Shown piece by piece: positions 57,789 to 64,000 of a DNA stretch of 64,000 nucleotides (position 1 is the first letter of the stretch; each line of letters starts with the position of its first letter). Position numbers and translations under genes: made by a program. This DNA is from Pyrobaculum sp. 3827-6 (GTDB lineage: Archaea; Thermoproteota; Thermoprotei; Thermoproteales; Thermoproteaceae), in NCBI RefSeq assembly GCF_025641885.1, contig NZ_JAOTQN010000001.1, forward strand, positions 372,001-436,000. Direction: 5' to 3'. The notes under the pieces were generated by a model. The model did no database searches. It saw nothing but the letters and a program-made list of their open reading frames with translations, and was not told where the DNA came from.

Positions 57789-59704
57789 TGAAACTCCTCT
57801 TTTTCCTCCTCGCCGCCTCCCTGGCCCTAGCGGCATCCATCGTCGACCCCCGGTGGACCGTCCCCGCGTACGTCACGCCGGGGAGCACGTTCAACATCAC
57901 CCTCGACTCGCCGGTCGCAGTGAACAGCGTGGCCCTGGCGGCGCCTGGGCTAGACAAGCCCATAGCCCTCACATTCAAGACCTCCGGCAACGTAATCACG
58001 GCGGCGGTGCCTGCGGACACGCCGCTCGGGCTGTACGACGTGGTGATAAACGGCGGAGAGCTCTACGAGCCGAAGGCTGTCTGGGTGGGCAACGTCACGG
58101 GGCCGCTTAGGATCCTCCAAATCACCGACGAGCACGTGGGAGTGGAGCTGGACATGGCCTCGGTTTACCGCCTCATCCACGCCATGGTAGTGGCCAACGG
58201 CGGGCCCTTCGACGTGGTCTTCGCCACGGGCGACCAGGCTGACGTGGGGGGCCAGCCGTGGCAATACATACTCTTCGCTAGGTACGCCTCCACCGCAACC
58301 AAGCCCATATTCGCCATCCCCGGCAACCACGACCACGCGGGCGACGACCCCCTGGTAAACTACAGGAAGTTCCAAGGCCCGCCGGTGTGGTACAGAGTCG
58401 TCGGGCCCTACTTAATAATCGGCCTCGACAGCGGCTTAGAGGGCTACCTCACCGACTCCGTCGTCAAGTTTTATGAAGACGTTTTGAAGAGGTACCCAGA
58501 CAAGGTGAAGATAGTCCTCGTGCACCACCCGCCGTTTTACAAAGCCAACTCCTACATAGTGGAGACATACAGAGGGCCGCAGGACGTCGACCGCCTAAAC
58601 AGAGACCCCACCGGCAGGGGCCAGTACTACATCGTCTACACCAGCTACCTCCAGAACAGACCCGCCTACGAGAAGTTCCTAGAGCTGACCATCAAGTACA
58701 GAGTGGCGCTGGTGATGTCCGGCCACGTCCACAGCGGCAACTCCACCATTGTGATAAACGGCACGTACTTCGTCACCACGAGGACCCTCGGCGGCTCTAT
58801 AGACACCTCCCACGGCTACAGATCCTACGTCGTCTACCCCGACGGCCGCGTGGAAATCGGCAGAGAGGTGTGGACCTACAAGAACTTCGCCGTCTTGACC
58901 TGGGGCTCCAAGGCGGCTCAGCTCTACATAGACAGCGACCTGGCGCCGGGCGAGATCACCATCGACCTCCCGAGCGACTACTCGGGGCTGAAGGTGCTCA
59001 ACGGCTCCGCCCAGCTGGTAAAAGTGCAGAGACACCCCCTGGGGAAGTACACGAGATACACCATTAAGCTCTCCGGCAGGCCGGTGTGGATCGCCATAGG
59101 CAACTACGCCCCGGCCCCTGCGGTCAAGGTGGAGAAGGTACTCCCCAGAAGCCCAACCCCCGGCGACCTGGTAACGGTCACAATCTCCGCAGACGACCCC
59201 AACGTCGGCGTGCCCTTCCTATTGATCAACGGCCAGAGAGTCCTCGGCTCCTACTTCGAGGAGAAGCCAGTCTACATCTACAAATTCACCTACCAGAAGC
59301 CCACGGCCCTCCAGATCCTAGCCCCCGGCGGCCAGCCCACCACCATACAGATAGGCCAAGCCACCACGCCAGCCACAACCACCCCCACCGCCACACCAAC
59401 CCCAACACCCACCCCAGCCGCCACATCCACAGCAACACAGACAGCCACCACCACCCAGCCCACCACCACGACACCGATCGCCACGCCGCAGCCAACCGCC
59501 GCGCCTCCGCCATCCGCGGCGTCCCCGACTGTAACCGCGCCGCCAGCCACACCTGCGCCCGCCGCGCCGCCGGCGCCTCAGCCCGGCTTCCCCATTGAGG
59601 TAGCCGTGCTGGTAATAATCGCGGCGGTTGGGGCGGCGGTGCTTGCTATGCTTGCTAGGAGGCCCAAGCAGGGCGGGTCTGACGAGACTCGGGTAAGGTC
59701 CTAG
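57785..59704 (+). CDS. Cell-surface calcineurin-like metallophosphoesterase on a Thr/Pro stalk
   Basis: The 639 residues have a signal peptide, an Ig-like N-terminal module (about 20-105), then a metallophosphoesterase core: TDEH (Asp115, His117), GDQAD (Asp150), GNHDH (Asn181, His182), VLVHHPP and SGHVHSG. A beta domain (about 385-510) precedes a Thr/Pro/Ala-rich stalk (about 520-600), then a C-terminal membrane helix and basic tail. The enzyme probably hydrolyses phosphate esters outside the cell. Start GTG 57785 or ATG 57788; both overlap the upstream stop. The 3' end overlaps the opposite small gene by four bases. Confidence 0.88.
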   Translation: MMKLLFFLLAASLALAASIVDPRWTVPAYVTPGSTFNITLDSPVAVNSVALAAPGLDKPIALTFKTSGNVITAAVPADTPLGLYDVVINGGELYEPKAVWVGNVTGPLRILQITDEHVGVELDMASVYRLIHAMVVANGGPFDVVFATGDQADVGGQPWQYILFARYASTATKPIFAIPGNHDHAGDDPLVNYRKFQGPPVWYRVVGPYLIIGLDSGLEGYLTDSVVKFYEDVLKRYPDKVKIVLVHHPPFYKANSYIVETYRGPQDVDRLNRDPTGRGQYYIVYTSYLQNRPAYEKFLELTIKYRVALVMSGHVHSGNSTIVINGTYFVTTRTLGGSIDTSHGYRSYVVYPDGRVEIGREVWTYKNFAVLTWGSKAAQLYIDSDLAPGEITIDLPSDYSGLKVLNGSAQLVKVQRHPLGKYTRYTIKLSGRPVWIAIGNYAPAPAVKVEKVLPRSPTPGDLVTVTISADDPNVGVPFLLINGQRVLGSYFEEKPVYIYKFTYQKPTALQILAPGGQPTTIQIGQATTPATTTPTATPTPTPTPAATSTATQTATTTQPTTTTPIATPQPTAAPPPSAASPTVTAPPATPAPAAPPAPQPGFPIEVAVLVIIAAVGAAVLAMLARRPKQGGSDETRVRS

Positions 59705-59904
59705 GGTTTTTTCCCTATCTTCTCCAATACCTCTTTAACCGCCTGGCATATTTCATCTGGGGTGAAGCCCTCCCTGGCCATCTGGGCGACGAAAAGGCCT
59801 AGGAGGGTGGGGAGGTCGGCGAGCGGACCAATTGCCACGGCCTCTCTCTCGCCGCGTTGATACACCAGCCTCGCCACGGGGCCTTGTAGCTCTACTCTCA
59901 GCAT
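59701..59904 (-). CDS. Small acidic protein of unknown function
   Basis: From ATG 59904 a 67-residue protein: short beta part (LRVELQGPVARLVYQRGEREAVAIGPLADL) and a helical end (LLGLFVAQMAREGFTPDEICQAVKEVLEKIGKKP). GTTATAAACC is about 26 bases upstream, which rules out the longer frame from 59994. No family recognised. It directly faces the phosphoesterase gene. Confidence 0.6.
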   Translation of the reverse strand: MLRVELQGPVARLVYQRGEREAVAIGPLADLPTLLGLFVAQMAREGFTPDEICQAVKEVLEKIGKKP

Positions 59905-59932
59905 GGCGGATCGAGGCGGCTGGTTTATAACA

Positions 59933-60277
59933 TTAATCTGTGGCTGTCCTCGGAGGCGGGGGCGGGGCGCACTGCACGGCCTTGGAGTAGCCACCCCACT
60001 CCACTACGTACAGGGTGCCGTTGCCCACGCGGCAGACCGCGTCCGAGCCCGCCTTGACTTGGTCAAATACGCAGTAAACGGCGCCGCCCGGCTCGTAGAT
60101 CTTCACCCCCCTCAGCTCGGCGTTAGCTGACACGACGACGTACTTATCCACACAGTGGGCGTAGAAAGGCGGCGTGGGGGCCGGCCTCGGCCTCTCCAAG
60201 TAGAGCATAAGGCCAATCACAGCCACAATCAGAGCCGCCATCCCCAGAAGGAACACGCCAATTCTCAACAAATCCAT
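59933..60277 (-). CDS. Single-helix anchored small protein
   Basis: From ATG 60277 the protein has 114 residues: a membrane helix (LLRIGVFLLGMAALIVAVIGLMLYL), a Pro-rich spacer, then a small beta domain with four cysteines (AHCVDK, VYCVFD, AVCRVG, VQCAPP) that may form disulfides outside the cell. CTATTTAAATAG is about 24 bases before this start. Unknown function. Confidence 0.62.
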   Translation of the reverse strand: MDLLRIGVFLLGMAALIVAVIGLMLYLERPRPAPTPPFYAHCVDKYVVVSANAELRGVKIYEPGGAVYCVFDQVKAGSDAVCRVGNGTLYVVEWGGYSKAVQCAPPPPPRTATD

Positions 60278-60469
60278 AACTCTACCCACGCACTATTTAA
60301 ATAGTTATACATCTCACTGCCCTACTAGCGGCCAGCTTGACGAGGCCGCACGCCACACACCGGCCCCTATACCGCGGGTCGCCTGGTAAGAGGGACACCG
60401 CCGTTGCTTTCACGGGGCAGTCGGTAATTTTCTTTGCCACCTGCGGGCGATTCGTGGACGCAACTGCGC

Positions 60470-60913
60470 CTAGCGGCAACCACACAGCCAGACCTCCTTC
60501 TGCCTCCCCTCCACCTCGCCTCTTATGCGCATCCACCTCCCGCCGCAGTGAGGTGTTGAGAAGTAGAGCCAGTCTCTACAGCTGAGGAATTGGGTGGTGG
60601 GCAGGGGCCACCCCCAGCATGAGGCGCCGCGGGGCGTCGTGGGGATTGTTCTACCGCCCGCTACCTCACCGAATATTTCTACTACCCTGACTTCTAGGCA
60701 TCTAACGGGTGTGCATAGCTTGTAGATTCCGCCGTCAGAAGCGCACCTAACTGGCATGTACCAGAGGACGAGGAGGGTGTCCACGGCGAAGAACAACGCC
60801 ACGGCATACCACAGCTCAGGTATATCTAGGCTCCACGCCGCCGCGGCCGCCAGCGCCAATGTGCCGTATATGAGCGAGAGCTCAAAGGCCCTCACGGCGG
60901 AGGCTCTAGACAC
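60470..60913 (-). CDS. Two-helix membrane protein with Cys-rich tail
   Basis: From GTG 60913 the protein has 147 residues: two membrane segments (about 10-29 and 35-54), then a domain with eight cysteines (VRCASDGG, LCTPVRC, SCWGW, SCRDW, HCGG, LCGCR). The Cys spacing does not match a zinc finger I recognise and could be disulfide-bonded on the outside. GGTTAAATTTGG is about 28 bases upstream of this start. Codons from 60297 to 60469 on the same strand show another Cys-containing frame, but no start signal. Confidence 0.5.
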   Translation of the reverse strand: MSRASAVRAFELSLIYGTLALAAAAAWSLDIPELWYAVALFFAVDTLLVLWYMPVRCASDGGIYKLCTPVRCLEVRVVEIFGEVAGGRTIPTTPRGASCWGWPLPTTQFLSCRDWLYFSTPHCGGRWMRIRGEVEGRQKEVWLCGCR

Positions 60914-60977
60914 GGGGTTTGGGCGCGACTCCAAATTTAACCATCTCGCCTATGTAGTCTGCGCAACGCGGCGGCTC

Positions 60978-61331
60978 TCATCCACAGTTGACGGGTTCCC
61001 CGGCGAGGAGTATCCCCTCGTCCAGGGCCTCCCTCACCAAGTTGTTGCCTCTTCTGTAGGCGGCACAAGCCTCCTCAAGCGACATGTAGACCGCGTTTAC
61101 GTCGCCGGCCTCCACGTGGGCGGTCCTCCCCCTCCAAGGAGGCGGGCCTCTAGTCACTACCAAGATGTCTATATCGCTTAGGCCCCGGACGAACCTCCCC
61201 CGGGCGGCGGAGCCGAATAGATACGCCGCGGCCGCCTCCACGCCCCTCAAGGCCTGCTCCACCGCCTGCGCCAGCTCCTCTGCTGTGAGGGACTTGTTCC
61301 GCCTAGCCGCCTCCAACAGCCCTTCTGACAT
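60978..61331 (-). CDS. MNT-type nucleotidyltransferase antitoxin
   Basis: The 117 residues match minimal nucleotidyltransferases: LFGSAARGRF (Gly40-Ser41) and SDIDILV (Asp53, Asp55) form the metal and nucleotide site. Such proteins neutralise HEPN toxins, in known pairs by adding AMP to the toxin. The gene overlaps the HEPN gene by 29 bases. Intact motif suggests an active enzyme. Confidence 0.9.
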   Translation of the reverse strand: MSEGLLEAARRNKSLTAEELAQAVEQALRGVEAAAAYLFGSAARGRFVRGLSDIDILVVTRGPPPWRGRTAHVEAGDVNAVYMSLEEACAAYRRGNNLVREALDEGILLAGEPVNCG

Positions 61332-61707
61332 ACTCTAAAACAGCCTCGGCGTTTTTTATACACCTCTCGGCGTCGGCCGCGCGGTAGTGGGCGTGGGGCG
61401 GGCCCCACGGCCACGCGTTTGGGTATCTGCTGGGGACGTAGTGGCGGTCGAGCTCCTCCGCGGCTTCGCGTAGCGCCGGGGGAGGGGCTAGGCCGAGCCT
61501 CTCCGCCTCCAGCACCAGCGCCAATACGCTGTGGGACCTCGCGTATCTCCCGCTTTTCGCAATAAGGAGGGCCTTCAGCGCCTTCTCAGCCGCCTGCTGG
61601 GCAAGGAAGCAGGCCTTGGCGTATCTCCCAAGCCTCACGAGGTCAAGCGCCGCGGCTAGGTCGTCCTCCGCGTCGCTCAGCCAGTCGGCCCACCTCTCCC
61701 AGCTCAC
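61303..61707 (-). CDS. HEPN-domain toxin
   Basis: The 134 residues are a four-helix HEPN domain (SDAEDDLAAALDLVRLGRYAKACFLAQQAAEKALKALLI) with the ribonuclease-type motif R-x4-H as Arg54...His59 (RYARSH). Paired with the overlapping MNT gene it makes a HEPN-MNT toxin-antitoxin module. TGTATATAAATCC lies about 27 bases before the GTG start. Confidence 0.9.
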   Translation of the reverse strand: MSWERWADWLSDAEDDLAAALDLVRLGRYAKACFLAQQAAEKALKALLIAKSGRYARSHSVLALVLEAERLGLAPPPALREAAEELDRHYVPSRYPNAWPWGPPHAHYRAADAERCIKNAEAVLEYVRRAVGGG

Positions 61708-61778
61708 AGCTAAAGCCGCCGCATGGATTTATATACACACGCCCCACCTCTTTAAACACTACACTCTTGTGGAGAACT

Positions 61779-61905
61779 GGCTCGCTCTAAGGCCTCTGAG
61801 AGGGGAGTAGGTGGGAAATACCCCCTATGTCCCCCGAGCGCCCCGGGCGACACTGCTACCTGGCTTTCTCCAAGGCGCACACGGGCGGAGCCGCGCCCTA
61901 GGGGT
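61779..61905 (+). ncRNA. Tentative structured RNA candidate
   Basis: Between the HEPN and PaREP1 promoters, a TCTTTAAACAC box (about 61748-61758, plus strand) would start a transcript near 61779. This interval has several hairpins: CCTC/GAGG near 61795, TGTC-CCCG/CGGG-GACA at 61828-61852 (one mismatch) and GGGCG/CGCCC around 61885-61900. It has no coding frame. I cannot match it to RNase P, SRP or H/ACA consensus. High GC makes chance hairpins common. Confidence 0.25.
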
Positions 61906-61964
61906 TAGCGATGTGAGAGGATCCCAGCTGTCCGTACAGAAGATTTTAAACTTGTCATACGTAC

Positions 61965-62540
61965 ATGGATGTGGAGATATTGGAGAGACCTCTTCCGAAG
62001 CCCTCCTCCGAGGATTACGTATCGGCGCGTCTTCTTGAGGCTTTGGTGGAGGCGGGCCTCGCTCTCGAGTACCTCCGCCGCGGCCTCGTTAGAAACGCCG
62101 CCGGCAAGGCCTTCCAGGCGTGGAAGGCGTTTATGGCCGCCTTATTGAGGCTAGAGCTGGATAAGCTGAAGACGCTGGTCAAAGGCGACGAGGAGAGGCG
62201 TTGGCTAGAGACGACGGGTGTTTCCCGGGTGCCGACTTCTAGGTTGATGGCTTTGTCTAAAATGCTGAGTGATGTGGGGTACAGCGGGATTTACTTTGTC
62301 GCCAACACCGCTCTTAATCTCCACGAGTATCAGTACCACGGCCCCGATCCCGACATGGCGTGGACCAAGTACCGCACACGGGAGGAAGCCGCAGTGGCTG
62401 TGGTGGAGCCGTTGAGAGAAGTTGCAGACAAAGCCGAGGTTTTGAAGGCCAGAGTGAAGTGGGGCGACGAGCTGGAGAACGCACTTAAAAGTCTTAAAGA
62501 GGCCTTGGCGAGTTATACCAAGAGGTCTGTCCAGCGGTGA
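61965..62540 (+). CDS. PaREP1-family protein
   Basis: The 191 residues carry the family core EAGLALEYLRRGLVRNAAGKAFQAWKAFMAALL (about 31-64) and the late ANTALNLHEYQYHG block. It is related to the gene at 13631-14119 but longer at both ends, with a Lys-rich central insertion (DKLKTLVKGDEERRW). GATTTTAAACTTG is about 20-25 bases before the ATG (61965; GTG 61971 also possible). Function unknown; helical HEPN-like fold suggested. Confidence 0.88.
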   Translation: MDVEILERPLPKPSSEDYVSARLLEALVEAGLALEYLRRGLVRNAAGKAFQAWKAFMAALLRLELDKLKTLVKGDEERRWLETTGVSRVPTSRLMALSKMLSDVGYSGIYFVANTALNLHEYQYHGPDPDMAWTKYRTREEAAVAVVEPLREVADKAEVLKARVKWGDELENALKSLKEALASYTKRSVQR

Positions 62541-62576
62541 GGGCTCCCTCTCGTAGGTGGATCTTTAAAAACTGCA

Positions 62577-62673
62577 TGGGGCCGCCGCCGGGATTTGAAC
62601 CTTAACCCGACCTCGCGGGTCGTCGGGTCAACGGGACCACAACCCGCCATCCTAACCGCTAGACTACGGCGGC
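62577..62673 (-). tRNA. tRNA-His (GTG) with a T-arm intron and encoded CCA
   Basis: On the minus strand the acceptor GCCGCCG (62667-62673) pairs with CGGCGGC (62581-62587), followed by discriminator C73 and CCA (62577-62579). The anticodon stem GCGGG/CCCGT encloses the loop TTGTGGT with anticodon GTG. The T-arm is normal (CCGGG TTCAAAT CCCGG) only after removing 22 bases at 62602-62623. The base before G1 is A, not the G-1 typical of tRNA-His, so that G would have to be added after transcription if it is present. The promoter position implies a transcript starting at or near G1. Confidence 0.95.
62602..62623 (-). other. 22-base intron in the T-stem of tRNA-His with bulge-helix-bulge
   Basis: Splicing here joins ...GACCCG to GGTTC..., between positions 51 and 52 by my count. 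Exon GACC pairs with intron GGTT (four base pairs). It is flanked by three-base bulges CG|A and AA|G, each cut after the second base, and the intron body folds as CGACC-CGCGA-GGTCG. This is the geometry recognised by the archaeal splicing endonuclease. Confidence 0.9.
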
Positions 62674-62693
62674 TCAGTTGGCCCCATCTATCA

Positions 62694-62707
62694 GTTTATA
62701 AATTTTA
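62694..62707 (-). promoter_or_regulatory. TATA box of tRNA-His
   Basis: TTTATAAATTTT (plus strand, about 62695-62706), read as AAAATTTATAAA on the minus strand, is centred about 27 bases from G1 of the tRNA. Transcription should start at the mature 5' end, leaving no leader for RNase P to remove. Confidence 0.6.
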
Positions 62708-62723
62708 ACCCACAAACCCGGAG

Positions 62724-63914
62724 CTACGTCTGCCTCCTAGCAACTAGACGGCGCCTGGCGGCCAGGACGCCTGCAGTGGCGACGGCCGCCGCGGCTACGT
62801 AGGTAAGCACCTGCGGGGTTGGCTGGGTCTCCGGCTTGGGGGTGGAGCTTCCAGTCTCCGCCACGCGGCGCGCGGCGGTGTGGTTAGGCGCTGCTACCGA
62901 GAGCACCAGCCAGTTGCCGCCTGCGACGTAGATATGCCCCTGGCTGTAGACGGCGCCTCTCACCACTGTAGCGTGGCCTTTCACGGCCCTGGCCAGGTCT
63001 GTGAATGGGACATAGCTCCTAACTCCCCACCCACCTGGGGGTATGGTGATGAGTTTGAAGTCCTCGGTTGCTAGGTAGAGGACTCCGCCAAGGTAGGCGG
63101 CTCCCCTCGCCGTGTCCGCTCCTATCCAAGTCCTCGCCAGCTCGCGGCCATCTTTGCTGTACTTCACCACGTATCCCGTGCCGTAGACGTAGGCGTTGCC
63201 CTCGTCGTCGAAGACCACGCCTGTGGGGGACGTGGATAGATTAGCTCCGAGCGCCTCTACCCTCCTCAGCTCCCCGTCTAGAATTTCGACGGTCCACGGA
63301 GCCCCGCTTCTGGCGCCCACCACCCATATCTCCCCCGTGGCCGGGTTCACGCCTATGCCCACGGCTCTGTCCACCTCGCCTAGGCTGGAGGCTGTGTACA
63401 CAGCGAGGAGAGTCAGGTCGTCTAGGCTCCTCTTCTCGACGCGCCAGCGCGAGTTTCTGCCCAAGTACTCGGCGCCGGCCACGTAGATGTACCTCCCGCC
63501 CACCGCCACCGCGTAGGGAATGCCCGCCACATCCTCCACCTCCAGCTTCATAAGCGTAAGGTTTGGACCGAACAGCAGGATGGACCACCTGCCGTGGCCA
63601 TCCCCCACCGCCACCAGCTTTCCCCCCGCCGCGGCGCAGGCCCACAGCTCGCCGAATCCCCCAGGCCAGCTCCACGTCTTAACCAAAGCCCCGTCCGCCT
63701 TCCGGAGCATCTCCACGTGCCACATAGGCGTGCTCCCATTAGGCCTCTGCCCCACCGCGGCGTAGCCGACAACGTAGATGTGTTGCCCCGCCTCGCAGAG
63801 GGCTAGAGAGGAGCCGTTGGGTAGAGGAGGCTGGTACGTCCACACCACCTCTGCGCCGGCCAGCGCCAGGACGGCCACCGCAAGCAACGCCGCGCCCACT
63901 CTAAAAATCCCCAT
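62724..63914 (-). CDS. Membrane-anchored beta-propeller-like surface protein
   Basis: The 396 residues have a signal peptide (VGAALLAVAVLALAGA), then repeated short beta units of the form IYVVGYA..., LVAVGDG..., IYVAGAEYLG, IWVVGARSG, AYVYGTG, LYLATED, IYVAGGNW, spaced about 40-50 residues, as in six- or seven-bladed propellers. A short Pro/Thr linker (about 358-367) and a C-terminal membrane helix (VLTYVAAAAVATAGVLAA) with RRR follow. CTATATTTAAAC is about 25 bases upstream of the ATG. Ligand or enzymatic role unknown. Confidence 0.8.
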   Translation of the reverse strand: MGIFRVGAALLAVAVLALAGAEVVWTYQPPLPNGSSLALCEAGQHIYVVGYAAVGQRPNGSTPMWHVEMLRKADGALVKTWSWPGGFGELWACAAAGGKLVAVGDGHGRWSILLFGPNLTLMKLEVEDVAGIPYAVAVGGRYIYVAGAEYLGRNSRWRVEKRSLDDLTLLAVYTASSLGEVDRAVGIGVNPATGEIWVVGARSGAPWTVEILDGELRRVEALGANLSTSPTGVVFDDEGNAYVYGTGYVVKYSKDGRELARTWIGADTARGAAYLGGVLYLATEDFKLITIPPGGWGVRSYVPFTDLARAVKGHATVVRGAVYSQGHIYVAGGNWLVLSVAAPNHTAARRVAETGSSTPKPETQPTPQVLTYVAAAAVATAGVLAARRRLVARRQT

Positions 63915-63942
63915 GACCCCTCAACCGAGTTTAAATATAGAG

Positions 63943-64000
63943 CTATGTCTTGTCTAGGATGTAGAAGGTTTTGCCTCTTTTGACGATTCCGGCGGCGAGT
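63943..64000 (-). CDS. 3' end of a gene continuing beyond the window
   Basis: The last 18 codons of a minus-strand gene are visible: LAAGIVKRGKTFYILDKT and a TAG stop at 63943-63945. The sequence looks protein-like but is too short to name. The promoter of the propeller gene lies directly after it. Confidence 0.5.
   Translation of the reverse strand, partial: LAAGIVKRGKTFYILDKT

Noticed and set aside
60297-60536. Minus-strand 79-residue frame with cysteines next to the two-helix protein gene.
   Set aside because: Overlaps that gene in another frame, has no promoter, and contains Arg/Gly-rich runs typical of shadow frames.
1-64000. CRISPR arrays, insertion sequences, integrase genes, replication origin.
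   Set aside because: No regularly spaced direct repeats, transposase motifs, att-like duplications or origin-type repeats were seen while reading both strands.

Overview
The window is GC-rich, gene-dense archaeal DNA that fits Pyrobaculum or a close Thermoproteales relative. The evidence is a gene block for the dicarboxylate/4-hydroxybutyrate CO2-fixation cycle, two PaREP1-family genes, a free-standing 5S rRNA gene, a tRNA-His with a small non-canonical intron in its T-arm, a trehalose synthase/phosphatase with its glycosyltransferase and channel partners, and an archaeal cytochrome bd pair (CydA/CydA') with heme O synthase. Most first genes of transcription units have an A/T-rich TATA-like box centred about 22-28 bases before the start codon, as expected for leaderless mRNAs. 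I used this spacing to choose many starts; Shine-Dalgarno-like sites are seen mainly inside operons.

Layout. 1-8085: a CoA-disulfide-reductase-type flavoprotein, a fumarate-reductase flavoprotein with an unusually short [2Fe-2S] partner, 4-hydroxybutyryl-CoA dehydratase, a probable succinyl-CoA reductase and a probable 4-hydroxybutyrate-CoA ligase. With the thiolase at 49074-50282 they cover much of the 4-hydroxybutyrate half of the cycle. 8063-19663: an apparently inactive proteasome beta subunit, RNA cyclase RtcA, a VapBC pair, heme O synthase, a decayed regulatory region, a GTPase, a SAM hydrolase-like protein, a candidate C/D-box sRNA, a tiny two-gene membrane operon, a coiled-coil nuclease and 5S rRNA. 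20002-25753: an SPFH/zinc-ribbon membrane cluster. 25879-31222: aminotransferase plus tRNA 2'-phosphotransferase, secreted proteins, a probable frameshift-fused membrane-tethered regulator, and a second VapBC.

31603-42813: cytochrome bd, a three-gene membrane/metallo-hydrolase operon, a VapB antitoxin next to a dead VapC, the trehalose genes and a radical-SAM enzyme. 42978-47557: a surface-protein/FtsX-permease cassette bordered on both sides by members of one small-protein family. 47601-59704: two related solute-binding proteins without transporter genes, thiolase, a MetE-like protein, a PIN toxin with a two-domain antitoxin, an A/T-rich foreign-looking gene, Trm10, and two large membrane-anchored surface proteins. 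59701-64000: small membrane proteins, a HEPN-MNT pair, PaREP1, tRNA-His and an anchored beta-propeller-like protein.

Recurring themes are autotrophic carbon fixation, a microaerobic respiratory branch, tRNA maturation and repair (RtcA, KptA, Trm10, intron-containing tRNA), many toxin-antitoxin loci (three VapBC-type, one UPF0175/DUF3368, one HEPN-MNT), and many cell-surface proteins on Thr/Pro-rich stalks. No CRISPR array, insertion sequence or replication origin was recognised. All assignments come from reading the sequence; no database search was run.
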